NCBI GenBank assembly: GCA_016793645.1
Contig: JAEUHD010000189.1
Span: forward strand, 1 to 44,076
Origin: Verrucomicrobiales bacterium
Lineage (GTDB): Bacteria; Verrucomicrobiota; Verrucomicrobiia; Limisphaerales; UBA9464
Direction of reading: 5' to 3'
Length of the DNA: 44,076 nt
How positions within the stretch are numbered: the first letter of the stretch is position 1; each line of letters begins with the position of its first letter. The notes beneath the pieces are model-generated. The model was not told the DNA's origin and ran no database searches. It saw only the letters and a list, made by a program, of their open reading frames with translations. Both the position numbers and the translations under genes were made by a program. Positions 32,888-41,295 of this stretch are shown one piece after another.

Positions 32888-32917
32888 GGCGGTTGGGGGT
32901 TCGGGCGGGGAAAAACG

Positions 32918-33373
32918 CTACGCGGCGCGGACGAGAATTCGGGAACCGTCCACGGAGATCACGGACACCGGCTGCCCCTTCTCGATCGGTTCTCCGGAGG
33001 AGACAACATCCACGCGCTCCCCGCCGAACTCCGCCATGCCGCCGGGGCGCAGTGGGGTCAGTGTGATTCCCCGCGCGTGCAACAAGTGGGTCTTGGCGGC
33101 GGTCTCGGCGGGGGTGACCTGTTCGGAGCGGACGAGGCGGCCAATCCCGGTGGTGGGCATCCGCTGCAGGTACCACCATGTGCCGGCGAGCGCGGCGGCG
33201 AGGACGGCAACCAGGGTCCAGTGTCCGGCTTGTGCCCCGAAGCGGGAATAGGTCAGGACGACGGCGGCGGCCCAGCAGACCAATCCGGCAGCCGCGGCGA
33301 CGAAGTGGGGGAAGATGGGTTCCAGGAGCAACAGGAGTGCTCCGGCAACCAGAAGGAAAAGGATGGCCGCCAT
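32918..33373 (-). CDS. NfeD-like membrane protein
   Basis: The 151-residue protein has closely spaced transmembrane helices in its first 75 residues and a C-terminal OB-fold of the NfeD type. GITLTPLRPGGMAEFGGERV is followed by DVVSSGEPIEKGQPVSVI and a VDGSRILV strand. NfeD proteins are encoded next to flotillin or stomatin genes and are thought to help assemble them; this one lacks the protease domain of long NfeD forms. ATG 33373 is used; an in-frame upstream start at 33424 would add 17 unlikely residues. It is the first gene of the nfeD-floA unit. Confidence 0.88.
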   Translation of the reverse strand: MAAILFLLVAGALLLLLEPIFPHFVAAAAGLVCWAAAVVLTYSRFGAQAGHWTLVAVLAAALAGTWWYLQRMPTTGIGRLVRSEQVTPAETAAKTHLLHARGITLTPLRPGGMAEFGGERVDVVSSGEPIEKGQPVSVISVDGSRILVRAA

Positions 33374-33416
33374 GGGCCGGCACGTTAGGCACCCCGGCGG
33401 ATGCGCCAAGTCGAAA

Positions 33417-33442
33417 GTCCCCACCCAGTTTCCGATGGGGAC
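33417..33442 (-). terminator. Candidate hairpin downstream of the DUF1501 gene
   Basis: GTCCCC and GGGGAC form a perfect 6-bp inverted repeat with a 14-base loop, 16 bases past the DUF1501 stop and upstream of nfeD. On the minus strand it is followed by a short TTTC, not a full T run, so terminator function is only possible. Confidence 0.3.
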
Positions 33443-33457
33443 GGTTGCCGGGACCGC

Positions 33458-34906
33458 TCAGGTGATCAGGCCGGTCACCACTTCGCCATGAACGTCCGTG
33501 AGTCGGAAATCGCGGCCCTGAAACCGGTAGGTCAGCTTCTCATGATTGAAGCCGAGTTGGTTCAACAGCGTGGCGTGGAAGTCGTGGACGTGCACCTTGT
33601 CCTTGGCGGCGTTGAACCCGAGATCGTCGGTCTCTCCCCAGGAAATCCCCGGCTTGAAGCCGCCGCCCGCCACCCAGTAGCTGAATCCGTTGGGATGATG
33701 GTCGCGCCCGTCATTGCCCCCCTGGACCATCGGGGTTCGACCGAATTCCCCGCCCCAGATGACAATGGTGTCCTCCAGAAGACCCCGTTCCTTCAGGTCG
33801 CGGACCAGGGCCGCGCTCGGACGGTCCGTAGCCTGGCAGTTGCGGGTGAGTCCACCCTTGAGGTCGCCGTGCTGGTCCCACGACTCGTGGAAGATCTGGA
33901 CGAAGCGGACCCCGCGTTCGATCAGGCGTCGGGAGAGCAGGCAGGCGTTGGCGAATGAACTCTTGCCCGGCTCCGCGCCGTACTTCTCCAACACCTCACG
34001 CGGTTCCCGGCTGATGTCCATGACCTCGGGCGCAACCTTCTGCATCCGGTAGGCCATTTCGAACGCGCTGATCCGGGCGGCAATTTCCGGGTCACCCACG
34101 ACGCCCAGCCGCTTTGCATTCAGCCGATTCAGGGTTTCCAGGGAATCCTTTTGGAGCGCGTCATCCACGCCCTGAGGATTTCCAAGATAGAGGACCGGTT
34201 CCGATCCGCCACGGAACAAGGTGCCTCCGTGCTGGGTGGGCAGGAATCCGGGACCCCAGTTGGACGCCCCGCCGCTCGTACCCTTGCTTCCCGTGCTGAA
34301 GACGACGTAGGCCGGAAGATCCTGGGATTCGGAGCCCAGTCCGTAGGTCGTCCATGCGCCGAAGCTGGGACGGCCAAACTGCTGGGAGCCGGTGTTCATC
34401 ATGATCTGCGCCGGCGCATGGTTGAACGCGTCGGTCTGCATCGACTTGATGAGCGTGATGTCGTCCACGACGCCGGCGAGGTGCGGCAGCAATTCGGACA
34501 GCTCGATGCCATTCTTCCCGTGACGGGAGTAGTTGAACTTCGTCCCCAGCAGGGTGGCGTCGGGATTGATGAACGCCGCGCGGTAACCCTTCAGCAGTTC
34601 CGGAGGCGGCAGCGTGCCGTTGAATTTGGTCAGTTGCGGCTTGTTGTCGAAGAGGTCGAGATGGCTCGGTGCCCCGGCCATGAAGAGGTAGATGACGCGC
34701 TTGGCCTTGCCCTTGAAGTGGCCGTTCTTTGGGGCCATCGGATCGGTCAGTGACGGCGTGGCGGCTCCGGCGTTGGCCCGGTCCGCGAGGAGCGAGTGCA
34801 GCGCGATGGTCCCAAGGCCGACACCGCAGTCCCGGAAGAACCAGCGTCGGGAAATGGCGCGGCGCTGCTCCTCGACCGCATGCTGGAAGTGGGTGAGACG
34901 CTTCAT
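33458..34906 (-). CDS. DUF1501 protein with twin-arginine signal
   Basis: The 482-residue protein belongs to DUF1501, an alkaline phosphatase/sulfatase-like fold abundant in planctomycetes and verrucomicrobia. The N-terminus has a twin-arginine export motif SRRWFF (S19-F24) followed by a hydrophobic stretch. Typical blocks are VIYLFMAGAPSHLDLFDNKP, NHAPAQIMMNTG, RPSFGAWTTYGLGSE, IFHESWDQHGD, GGEFGRTPM and GRDHHPNGFSYWVAGGG. It is encoded four bases after the PSD1-type cytochrome gene, a pair that recurs in these phyla, often in polysaccharide-use contexts. The reaction is unknown. ATG 34906 puts the twin-arginine motif near the N-terminus. Confidence 0.92.
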   Translation of the reverse strand: MKRLTHFQHAVEEQRRAISRRWFFRDCGVGLGTIALHSLLADRANAGAATPSLTDPMAPKNGHFKGKAKRVIYLFMAGAPSHLDLFDNKPQLTKFNGTLPPPELLKGYRAAFINPDATLLGTKFNYSRHGKNGIELSELLPHLAGVVDDITLIKSMQTDAFNHAPAQIMMNTGSQQFGRPSFGAWTTYGLGSESQDLPAYVVFSTGSKGTSGGASNWGPGFLPTQHGGTLFRGGSEPVLYLGNPQGVDDALQKDSLETLNRLNAKRLGVVGDPEIAARISAFEMAYRMQKVAPEVMDISREPREVLEKYGAEPGKSSFANACLLSRRLIERGVRFVQIFHESWDQHGDLKGGLTRNCQATDRPSAALVRDLKERGLLEDTIVIWGGEFGRTPMVQGGNDGRDHHPNGFSYWVAGGGFKPGISWGETDDLGFNAAKDKVHVHDFHATLLNQLGFNHEKLTYRFQGRDFRLTDVHGEVVTGLIT

Positions 34907-34910
34907 GGGA

Positions 34911-37900
34911 TCATTCCTTGGTGATGGCTTCGTCGAGATTGAGCAGGACGCGGGAGACGACCGTGTAGGCGGCCAGTTGGGTGGGGGTGGCTCCCTTTGG
35001 CAACGCGGGCAGCTCGTTCCTGCCGGTGGCCAATTCGTAGGGATTGACCCAGCCATCGGCGATGCGCTGGCGCTGCCGGTCGAGCAGGCCCTTTAATTCG
35101 GATTGCTCGTCGGCGGTCGGGGGGCGCGACAGCACGCGGCGGAAGGCGTACTGGATCCGGGCATCATCCGTGGTGCCACCCTCGGCGAGGGTTTTGGCTG
35201 CGAGCCCCTGGGCGCATTCCATGGACAACGTTTCGTTGAGCGTCATCAACGCCTGAAGCGGCGTGTTGGATCGTGTCCGGCGCACGCAGGAGAAATCCCC
35301 GTTGGGTGCGTCGAACGCGGCGAGGAACGGATAGGGGACCGATCGGTAACGGAAGGTGTAGATGCCGCGGCGGTACCGTTCCGGTCCCTTCGCCTCGGTC
35401 CAGGCCTTCGGACCGTACGCCGCAGGCGGTTGGAACAGAAATGCGGGTGCGGGAGGCTGGACGCTCGGGCCGCCCATCTCCGGATTCAGCAGGCCGCTGG
35501 CGGAAAGGGCGATGTCCCGGACGACTTCGCCTTCGACCCGGAATCGCGGTCCGCGGGACAACAGGCGGTTGTACCGGTCGCGCTCGTAGGATTCCGCGGT
35601 GACCTGGCTGCTTTGACGGTAGGTATCGGAATTGACGATGAGGCGATGGATCGCCTTCTGGCTCCAGCCGGAGTCCATGAATTCGCAGGCGAGCCAGTCG
35701 AGCAGTTCCGGATGGGACGGCGCAGGCGCCTGGAGTCCGAAGTCCTCTGGCGTTTCGAGCAATCCGGTGCCGAAGTAGGCCTGCCAGATGCGATTGACGG
35801 CCACCCGCGCGGTGGTGGGCGCCTTCCGATCCACGAGCCATCGTGCGAACGTGAGGCGCGTGTCATCGGCATTGTCGGGCAGCGGGTTCAGGAAGGCGGG
35901 CACTCCCGGACTGACCTCCTTGGCCGGCTTCAGCCAGTCGCCCCGTTTCAGGGTGAAGGTCTTCCGCATTTCGTCCCCGGGGCCCTGATCGCGCCTCGCC
36001 ACCAACGTGGATGTCGGAGCTCCCTCGGGCCACTGGCGCCAGAGGGTTTCGATCTTGTCGTTGGTTTCCTTGAAGTCGGGAACGGTCGTCCGCCAGTAGC
36101 TGAAGACCGCGGCGACTTGCGCGGGCGTGCGCTGCTCCCGCGGTATCCGGGTGAGGATGTCCCGAACCTGCGCCGGCAGCGGATCCGCGACGGCGTTCGT
36201 GGCGGCGCTGACGCTGAGGCGGAAGCGCCCGAGGTTGTGGGTCTGGTTGTCGTCGGAATTGTCGCCACCGTGATTCTGGACCAGGGAGAATTTCAGCACC
36301 ACGCCGTGGGTGAAGGGCAGCGGTTGTTCGGCCACAAAGACCGCCTTCCGGGGGACGTTGCGACGGCCGGGTCCGGCGTCGATGCCCCAGGCGGTGTCGT
36401 CCTTGCCGTCAATGGCCATGGCCACCGGACCATACAGGCGCTTGTCGCCGCCCTTCGCTTTCCGGCTGTCGGATTGGAACTCCGGCTCGAGCAGACGCTC
36501 CGGATTCGAGAAATCGGCAGTCGCCTTCACGAACTTCACCTGAACCTTGTTGGTCGGATTGGTCGCGTCCGTGGCCTCCACCTTGAACTCACTCAGGGCG
36601 GCCATGCCGTAGATGGAGCGGCCGGGTCCGGAGCAGGGGAGGTTGGGATCGGTGAGGTGCTCGAAACGAAAGGCGGCAATGCCCGCGACCTGGTTGGTGG
36701 CGACAAAATGGGCCGTCCACTGGGTGGGCGCGTAACTCGATGCCCGGATGGATCCGTCCGGATAGTAATAAAAGCGCTCCCCCCGTTCTCCTTCGTGCAC
36801 CGCGGGCACCACCTGCCACTCGGGTTGATCTGACTTCACCTCAGCCTCCCATTGCTGGAGACGTTGTTCCCAATCGGGGGTGGTGTGCCGCAATCCTTCC
36901 TCAAGATCCCGGATCTGCCGCAGAAGATCCGCCCGCTTCATTTCCTGCGCGGGGGTGTAGGAGACCTGGGACGCTTCGTGGTCGTTGTTCAGGAAGGCAA
37001 ACATCCGGTAGTATTCCTCCTGGCTGACCGGATCGAACTTGTGGTTGTGGCACTGGCCGCACTGGATGGTGAGTCCCAGGATGCTCTTTCCGACGGCGTC
37101 CATGCGGTCGAACATCGCGTCCATCCGAAACTGCTCCGGGTCCGCGCCGCCCTCTTCGTTGAGCATCGAGTTCCGGAGAAAGCCGGTGGCGACGCGCTGG
37201 TCCTGGGTGGAGTTCTCCAGGAGGTCCCCGGCCAACTGCTCAATGATGAACTGGTCGTAGGGCAGATCCCGATTGAACGCCTGGACTACCCAGTCGCGGT
37301 AGGCCCAGATGAACCGCGCCTTGTCCTTTTCGAAGCCATCCGAATCCGCATACCGGGCGGCGTCCAGCCAGTGACGGCCCCACCGTTCCCCGTAGTGCGG
37401 GGACTTCAGAAGCGACTCCACCACATTCCGGTAGGCGTCCGGGGAAGTGTCCTTGAGGAACGCGTCCACCTGCTCCAGGGTGGGCGGCAGCCCGACGAGG
37501 TCGAGATACACGCGGCGCAGCAGCGTGATGCGGTCGGCAGGCGGCGCGGGCTTGAGGCCCTCCTGAGCGAGGCGCGCTCGGATGAAGGCGTCGATGGGAT
37601 TCAATCCCGCGGGCGTCCCGGCCGGCACTTCGGGAATGGCGGGCCGGACGGGAGGCTTCCAAGCCCAGTGGTCCTTGCGGACCGGGGCCGTGGAGGCGGT
37701 GGTGGCGGGCCAGGAGGCTCCCTGGTCCACCCAGGCGCGGATTTTGCCAATCTCCTCCGGGGTCAGTTTGTCCCCCTTCTTCGGCATCTGGGCGAGTTCA
37801 CTGTGGGCTCCGGCCAGAACCGCGACGAGAATGGATTCTCCGGACTTGCCGGGCACGATGAGTGGGCCGTGCTCCCCGCCTGCTTTAGCGGCGGCGGCAT

Positions 37901-38114
37901 CGTCGAGGCGCAATCCCGACTCCTGCTTCTTCGGTCCGTGACATCCGTAGCATCGATCCGCGAGCAGCGGTGCGATGTCGCGGGTAAAGTCCACCGGGGC
38001 GCCCGAGGGCGGGGGAAGTTTGGACGCGTCAATGGCCGCGCGCAGCGGTCCGGTTGCCGCCGCGGACGCGACGAGGCCAAGGAGGACCAGACTGGAGATC
38101 CTGCGGGCGTTCAT
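34911..38114 (-). CDS. PSD1-type protein: planctomycete cytochrome c domain plus DUF1549 and DUF1553
   Basis: The 1067-residue protein has a signal peptide (NARRISSLVLLGLVASAAAT). The planctomycete cytochrome C domain at about 40-140 carries one haem site C55-Y-G-C58-H59 and FTRDIAPLLADRC. DUF1549 follows at about 150-350 (NPIDAFIRARLAQEGL, RVYLDLVGLPPT, HYGERWGRHWLDAARYADSD), then a beta-rich insert at about 390-650. DUF1553 lies at about 730-1000 (FARWLVDRKAPTTARVAVNR, HPELLDWLACEF, AIHRLIVNSDTYRQSS). It is probably a periplasmic, haem-containing partner of the DUF1501 protein encoded four bases downstream. ATG 38114 is preferred to TTG 38120. A strong palindrome lies 41 bases upstream of the longer start. 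Confidence 0.93.
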   Translation of the reverse strand: MNARRISSLVLLGLVASAAATGPLRAAIDASKLPPPSGAPVDFTRDIAPLLADRCYGCHGPKKQESGLRLDDAAAAKAGGEHGPLIVPGKSGESILVAVLAGAHSELAQMPKKGDKLTPEEIGKIRAWVDQGASWPATTASTAPVRKDHWAWKPPVRPAIPEVPAGTPAGLNPIDAFIRARLAQEGLKPAPPADRITLLRRVYLDLVGLPPTLEQVDAFLKDTSPDAYRNVVESLLKSPHYGERWGRHWLDAARYADSDGFEKDKARFIWAYRDWVVQAFNRDLPYDQFIIEQLAGDLLENSTQDQRVATGFLRNSMLNEEGGADPEQFRMDAMFDRMDAVGKSILGLTIQCGQCHNHKFDPVSQEEYYRMFAFLNNDHEASQVSYTPAQEMKRADLLRQIRDLEEGLRHTTPDWEQRLQQWEAEVKSDQPEWQVVPAVHEGERGERFYYYPDGSIRASSYAPTQWTAHFVATNQVAGIAAFRFEHLTDPNLPCSGPGRSIYGMAALSEFKVEATDATNPTNKVQVKFVKATADFSNPERLLEPEFQSDSRKAKGGDKRLYGPVAMAIDGKDDTAWGIDAGPGRRNVPRKAVFVAEQPLPFTHGVVLKFSLVQNHGGDNSDDNQTHNLGRFRLSVSAATNAVADPLPAQVRDILTRIPREQRTPAQVAAVFSYWRTTVPDFKETNDKIETLWRQWPEGAPTSTLVARRDQGPGDEMRKTFTLKRGDWLKPAKEVSPGVPAFLNPLPDNADDTRLTFARWLVDRKAPTTARVAVNRIWQAYFGTGLLETPEDFGLQAPAPSHPELLDWLACEFMDSGWSQKAIHRLIVNSDTYRQSSQVTAESYERDRYNRLLSRGPRFRVEGEVVRDIALSASGLLNPEMGGPSVQPPAPAFLFQPPAAYGPKAWTEAKGPERYRRGIYTFRYRSVPYPFLAAFDAPNGDFSCVRRTRSNTPLQALMTLNETLSMECAQGLAAKTLAEGGTTDDARIQYAFRRVLSRPPTADEQSELKGLLDRQRQRIADGWVNPYELATGRNELPALPKGATPTQLAAYTVVSRVLLNLDEAITKE

Positions 38115-38160
38115 GCGCAAAAACTAGTGCCTGAATCCGGGAGTCATTCAAAGCCAATCT

Positions 38161-38180
38161 CTCCGGATTCGTATCCGGAG
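38161..38180. promoter_or_regulatory. Perfect palindrome upstream of the PSD1 gene
   Basis: CTCCGGAT-TCGT-ATCCGGAG is an 8-bp perfect inverted repeat with a 4-base loop, 46 bases before the PSD1 ATG and downstream of the haemoglobin gene on the same strand. TCCGGA recurs once more nearby (38210s). It may be an operator or a transcript-end hairpin for the haemoglobin gene. No T run follows. Confidence 0.4.
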
Positions 38181-38255
38181 TCCGACTGGCCGTGGGCTCC
38201 GGACATTCACGGGCAGTACCCGTGGCCTGACCCGCCGGGGGCGATTGCCCTCCGA

Positions 38256-38708
38256 TTAACGTCCAATCTGCAATCCCGCGGCTCCGCCCACAATTCGGCG
38301 CAGGTGGGTTCCGATCTCGTGGGCCCGGGCAATCATCCAGTCGGCGGGTGCCGGATCCAAATGCTGACGGCAGTTTCGTTCCCAGAGTCCGAGCCAGCGG
38401 ACGAAGTGTTCCTCCTGAAGTCCCAGGGGAAGATGGGCGGCGGCGAATCCGCCCGCGTAGTTGGACGCGGCCCCGGTCTGGCGGGCCCAGAAGCTTCCGA
38501 TCTTTTCCAGATGGGCGGGCCAGTCGTGGATCCGGGCGTTGAAGATCGGTCCGAGAACCTGGTCCTGCCGGACGTCGGCATAGAAGTGATGGAGCAACCG
38601 CTTCAATCCAGGGGCACCTCCCAGTTGATCGAAGACCGTCTGGGGAGTTGAAGCGTCGCCCGTGTCCATGTCGGCTGAATCAGAGCATGGATCGACAGCG
38701 GAAGCCAT
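38256..38708 (-). CDS. Group 3 truncated haemoglobin
   Basis: The 150-residue protein fits the group 3 truncated haemoglobins: FDQLGG at the A/B helices, HHFYADVRQDQVLGPIFNA (helices B-C and the CD turn), and WPAHLEKIGSFWA. These are followed by HLPLGLQEEHFVRWLGLW with the proximal histidine in EEHF. These cytoplasmic haem proteins bind O2, CO or NO and are linked to detoxification or redox sensing. ATG 38708 gives a 19-residue unconserved lead; ATG 38669 would give 137 residues, closer to the family average. It lies 141 bases upstream of the PSD1 cytochrome gene on the same strand. Confidence 0.88.
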   Translation of the reverse strand: MASAVDPCSDSADMDTGDASTPQTVFDQLGGAPGLKRLLHHFYADVRQDQVLGPIFNARIHDWPAHLEKIGSFWARQTGAASNYAGGFAAAHLPLGLQEEHFVRWLGLWERNCRQHLDPAPADWMIARAHEIGTHLRRIVGGAAGLQIGR

Positions 38709-38731
38709 GCTGCCGAATCGGGGTGTTCCCA

Positions 38732-38861
38732 GTTCGTAGTACCACCTTCAGGTGGCCTTCGGGGGGACCCACGGGGACGGGATAAATCCCGGACTACGAA
38801 CAGGGACGGGATAAATCCCGGACTACAAACGGGGAACGGGATGAATCCCGGACTACGAACC
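38732..38861. repeat. Palindromic intergenic repeat with three tandem 29-30 bp units
   Basis: GTTCGTAGT (38732-38740) is the exact inverse of ACTACGAAC (38793-38801). Between them lie the palindromes CCACCT-TC-AGGTGG (38742-38755) and GGGAT-AA-ATCCC (38779-38790). The right arm, of the form GGGACGGGATAAATCCCGG then ACTACGAAC, is tandemly repeated at 38774-38802, 38803-38831 and 38832-38861. The second copy has A for G in CTACAAAC; the third has one extra A and GATGAAT for GATAAAT. It fills the gap between the divergent haemoglobin and ThuA genes. It resembles a REP/BIME-type extragenic palindromic element. Confidence 0.85.
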
Positions 38862-38919
38862 TTCCGATCCTGGAATTGGAGGCTCCCCTTGAACTCGTGA
38901 GTGGGATATTGCTGTCCCC

Positions 38920-39831
38920 ATGTTTCCCCGATTGCTTGCCGTCGTCTGCTGGGCATGGCTCGTGTTGATCCCTCGTTTGGACGCCGCGTCCCCGGATCCC
39001 GTGCGGATCCTGGTTTGGGACGAACGGCAGCCGCGACAGAAGGATGCCTACACCAATTGGCTCGGGAATCAGATCGCCGCGCATCTGCAGACCATCCCGG
39101 GCCTGTCGGTGCGATCCGCAGCCATGGACGATCCGCAACAGGGGTTGGCGGATCTCGATCACACCGACGTGTTGGTTTGGTGGGGACACGTCCGGCAGAT
39201 GGAGATCGAACCTCCGGTGGCCCGCGATATCGTCCGGCGAATCCTGGAAGGGCGACTCTCGCTGGTCGCACTCCACTCGGCCCATTGGTCGCGCCCGTTT
39301 GTGGAGGCCATGAATGAGCGGGCACGCCGCGATGCCGTGAACGCCCTTCCCCCCGGAGAGCGGGCCACGGCGGTGCTGGTGGAAACCAATCTCATGCCCC
39401 GTCCGTTGATGGCCCCGAAGTACTCGGACCGGCTGACGCCGTCGGTGTTGTATCGGAAGCCCATCGGTGCACCCGTTCAAATTGAACTCACCCTGCCCAA
39501 TTGCTGCTTTCCGGCGTACCGCGGCGATGGAAAGCCGAGTGAGATCCGGGTGCTGCTCCCCGGACATCCCATCGCCCGCGGACTTCCCCCGGTGTTCACC
39601 CTTTCGCAAACGGAGATGTACGATGAACCGTTCCACGTCCCGCCTCCGGATGAGGTGGTCCTCGAAGAGCGATGGGCCGGCGGGGAATGGTTCCGCAGCG
39701 GCATGGTGTGGAATCTGGGCAAGGGGAGGGTGTTCTACTTCCGTCCCGGTCATGAGACGTATCCGGTGTACTTCGACGCCCATGCGCTCGCGGTGATTGC
39801 CAACGCCTGTCAGTGGCTCGGACAACGTTGA
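38920..39831 (+). CDS. Exported ThuA-like protein
   Basis: The 303-residue protein has a signal peptide (PRLLAVVCWAWLVLIPRLDA). It then has the ThuA-like fold seen in trehalose/glucose-use regulons: VRILVWDERQPRQKDAYTNW, DVLVWWGHVRQMEI, SLVALHSAHWSRPF, ETNLMPRPL, and the closing GRVFYFRPGHETYPVYFD and IANACQWLG. The glutamine-amidotransferase catalytic cysteine is not apparent at the usual nucleophile elbow (ALHSAH). Its partner gene, 124 bases downstream, encodes a beta-helix protein, suggesting carbohydrate handling. It is divergent from the haemoglobin gene across the palindromic repeat. Confidence 0.88.
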   Translation: MFPRLLAVVCWAWLVLIPRLDAASPDPVRILVWDERQPRQKDAYTNWLGNQIAAHLQTIPGLSVRSAAMDDPQQGLADLDHTDVLVWWGHVRQMEIEPPVARDIVRRILEGRLSLVALHSAHWSRPFVEAMNERARRDAVNALPPGERATAVLVETNLMPRPLMAPKYSDRLTPSVLYRKPIGAPVQIELTLPNCCFPAYRGDGKPSEIRVLLPGHPIARGLPPVFTLSQTEMYDEPFHVPPPDEVVLEERWAGGEWFRSGMVWNLGKGRVFYFRPGHETYPVYFDAHALAVIANACQWLGQR

Positions 39832-39955
39832 CGCCTCGTCGGGAAAGCGGTCCCACCTGCCCGATTCCGGCTCGCCCTGCGGCAGGATGACGATAGCCTG
39901 CGCCCAAAGCCTCGCGTCCAAATGGCGGCGCGGGACACAACCTTCTGAAGTCACC

Positions 39956-41290
39956 ATGAAGCGTTCCCTCATTCCGTCCCCGTGGATCCTGCTCGTCCTC
40001 CTCACCTGGAATTCCATTGGCCGGGCGGAGGACCCGGTGAGTGCCGGTCCGGCATCGCCGCATCGTCAGCTTCCGGGCGCCATGCACGGCACCATGGCCG
40101 ATCTGCCGCGGGTGACGGTGGGGCTCAAGGACGCGGACATCGTGGGTGGCGACCACCGGGCGTTGCAGTCCGCCGTGGACTACGTGGCCACGCTGGGCGG
40201 CGGCACGGTGGAGATTGGTCCCGGCGAGTTCCGCATGCGCGATTCGTTGCATCTGCGGTCGCGTGTGGTGGTGAAGGGACAGGGAACGAACACGGTGTTG
40301 CGGAAGGAACGGGCCGCGGTTTCGGCCCTGGCGTTGGATGGGGATTACGGCGAGGAGCAGATCACCCTCGCGGCTCCCGAGGGATTCCAGGTCGGCGACG
40401 GGGTTGCAATCTGGGACAAGAACGCCAGCGGATTTCACACCACGGTGGCCCGGATCACCGGACGCAACGGGAACACGTTCTCCATCGACCGGCCGCTCAA
40501 TTCCGATTGCATGGTGTCGTCCGGCGCCCGCGCTGCGACGGTATTCCCGGTGGTCAGCGGATCCCATCTGGAGGGAGTGCGCATCGAGAACCTGACCGTG
40601 GAGGGAAACCAGGATGAGAATGTTCCCCTCGACGGATGCCGCGGTGGCGGCATTTACCTGTACCGGTGTCCCGGGGCGGTTCTCGACCATTGTGTGGTGC
40701 GGCACTACAACGGCGATGGCATCAGTTTCCAGCAGTCCAACGACGTCCTCCTGGTCGCCTGTCTCAGTGAGGAGAACGCCGCCCTCGGGTTGCATCCGGG
40801 CAGCGGCTCGCAGCGTCCGGTGGTTCGGGACTGCGTGGCCCGCGGCAATGGACAGGACGGACTGTTCCTGTGCTGGCGCGTGAAGAACGGATTGTTTGAA
40901 GGCAACACGCTGTCCGGGAATGGGCGCTATGGAATCTCCATCGGGCACAAGGACACCGACAATCTGCTGCGCGGGAACAAGGTCCTGGCGAATGGGGAGG
41001 ACGGCGTCTTCTTCCGCAATGAATCGCAGGGCATGGCCGGGCATCGGAACCGGCTTGAGGACAATCTCATCGCCGACAACGGGGTGAAGGTGCCGTCCGC
41101 GGGCATCCGGGTCCGCGGCGAAACGGGCGACCTTGTGTTTCGCGGCAATGTGATCCGCGATGACCGTCCGGCGGGCGCGCAGCGGCAAACCGTGGGGATC
41201 CGCCTGGACGAAACCGTGGGCGCAGTGGTGAACGACGGCAATCGGATCGAAGCGGCGAGTCCCGTGGACGACCGCAGGGCGTCCCGGTGA
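39956..41290 (+). CDS. Exported right-handed parallel beta-helix protein (pectate-lyase-like)
   Basis: The 444-residue protein has a signal peptide (RSLIPSPWILLVLLTWNSIG). It then has a glycan-active beta-helix pattern: HRALQSAVDYVATLGGGTVE near the start, as in pectate-lyase-3-like proteins, and repeated coils such as GIYLYRCPGAVLDHCVVRHY, DGISFQQSNDVLLVACLSEE, DGLFLCWRVKNGLFEGNTLS and YGISIGHKDTDNLLRGNKVL. This fold occurs in polysaccharide lyases, epimerases and glycosidases. Active-site residues cannot be assigned by eye, so the substrate is unknown. ATG 39956 directly precedes the signal sequence; the longer frame upstream is not plausible. It is convergent with the next gene, five bases apart. 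Confidence 0.85.
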   Translation: MKRSLIPSPWILLVLLTWNSIGRAEDPVSAGPASPHRQLPGAMHGTMADLPRVTVGLKDADIVGGDHRALQSAVDYVATLGGGTVEIGPGEFRMRDSLHLRSRVVVKGQGTNTVLRKERAAVSALALDGDYGEEQITLAAPEGFQVGDGVAIWDKNASGFHTTVARITGRNGNTFSIDRPLNSDCMVSSGARAATVFPVVSGSHLEGVRIENLTVEGNQDENVPLDGCRGGGIYLYRCPGAVLDHCVVRHYNGDGISFQQSNDVLLVACLSEENAALGLHPGSGSQRPVVRDCVARGNGQDGLFLCWRVKNGLFEGNTLSGNGRYGISIGHKDTDNLLRGNKVLANGEDGVFFRNESQGMAGHRNRLEDNLIADNGVKVPSAGIRVRGETGDLVFRGNVIRDDRPAGAQRQTVGIRLDETVGAVVNDGNRIEAASPVDDRRASR

Positions 41291-41295
41291 CGCGA

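Noticed and set aside
31310..33388. 692-codon open frame on the plus strand across floA and nfeD
   Set aside because: It is antisense to two well-recognised genes and its sequence is Gly/Arg/Asp-rich without domain features.
38774..38861. CRISPR array
   Set aside because: The repeat units abut each other with no spacers, there are only three, and no cas gene is nearby.
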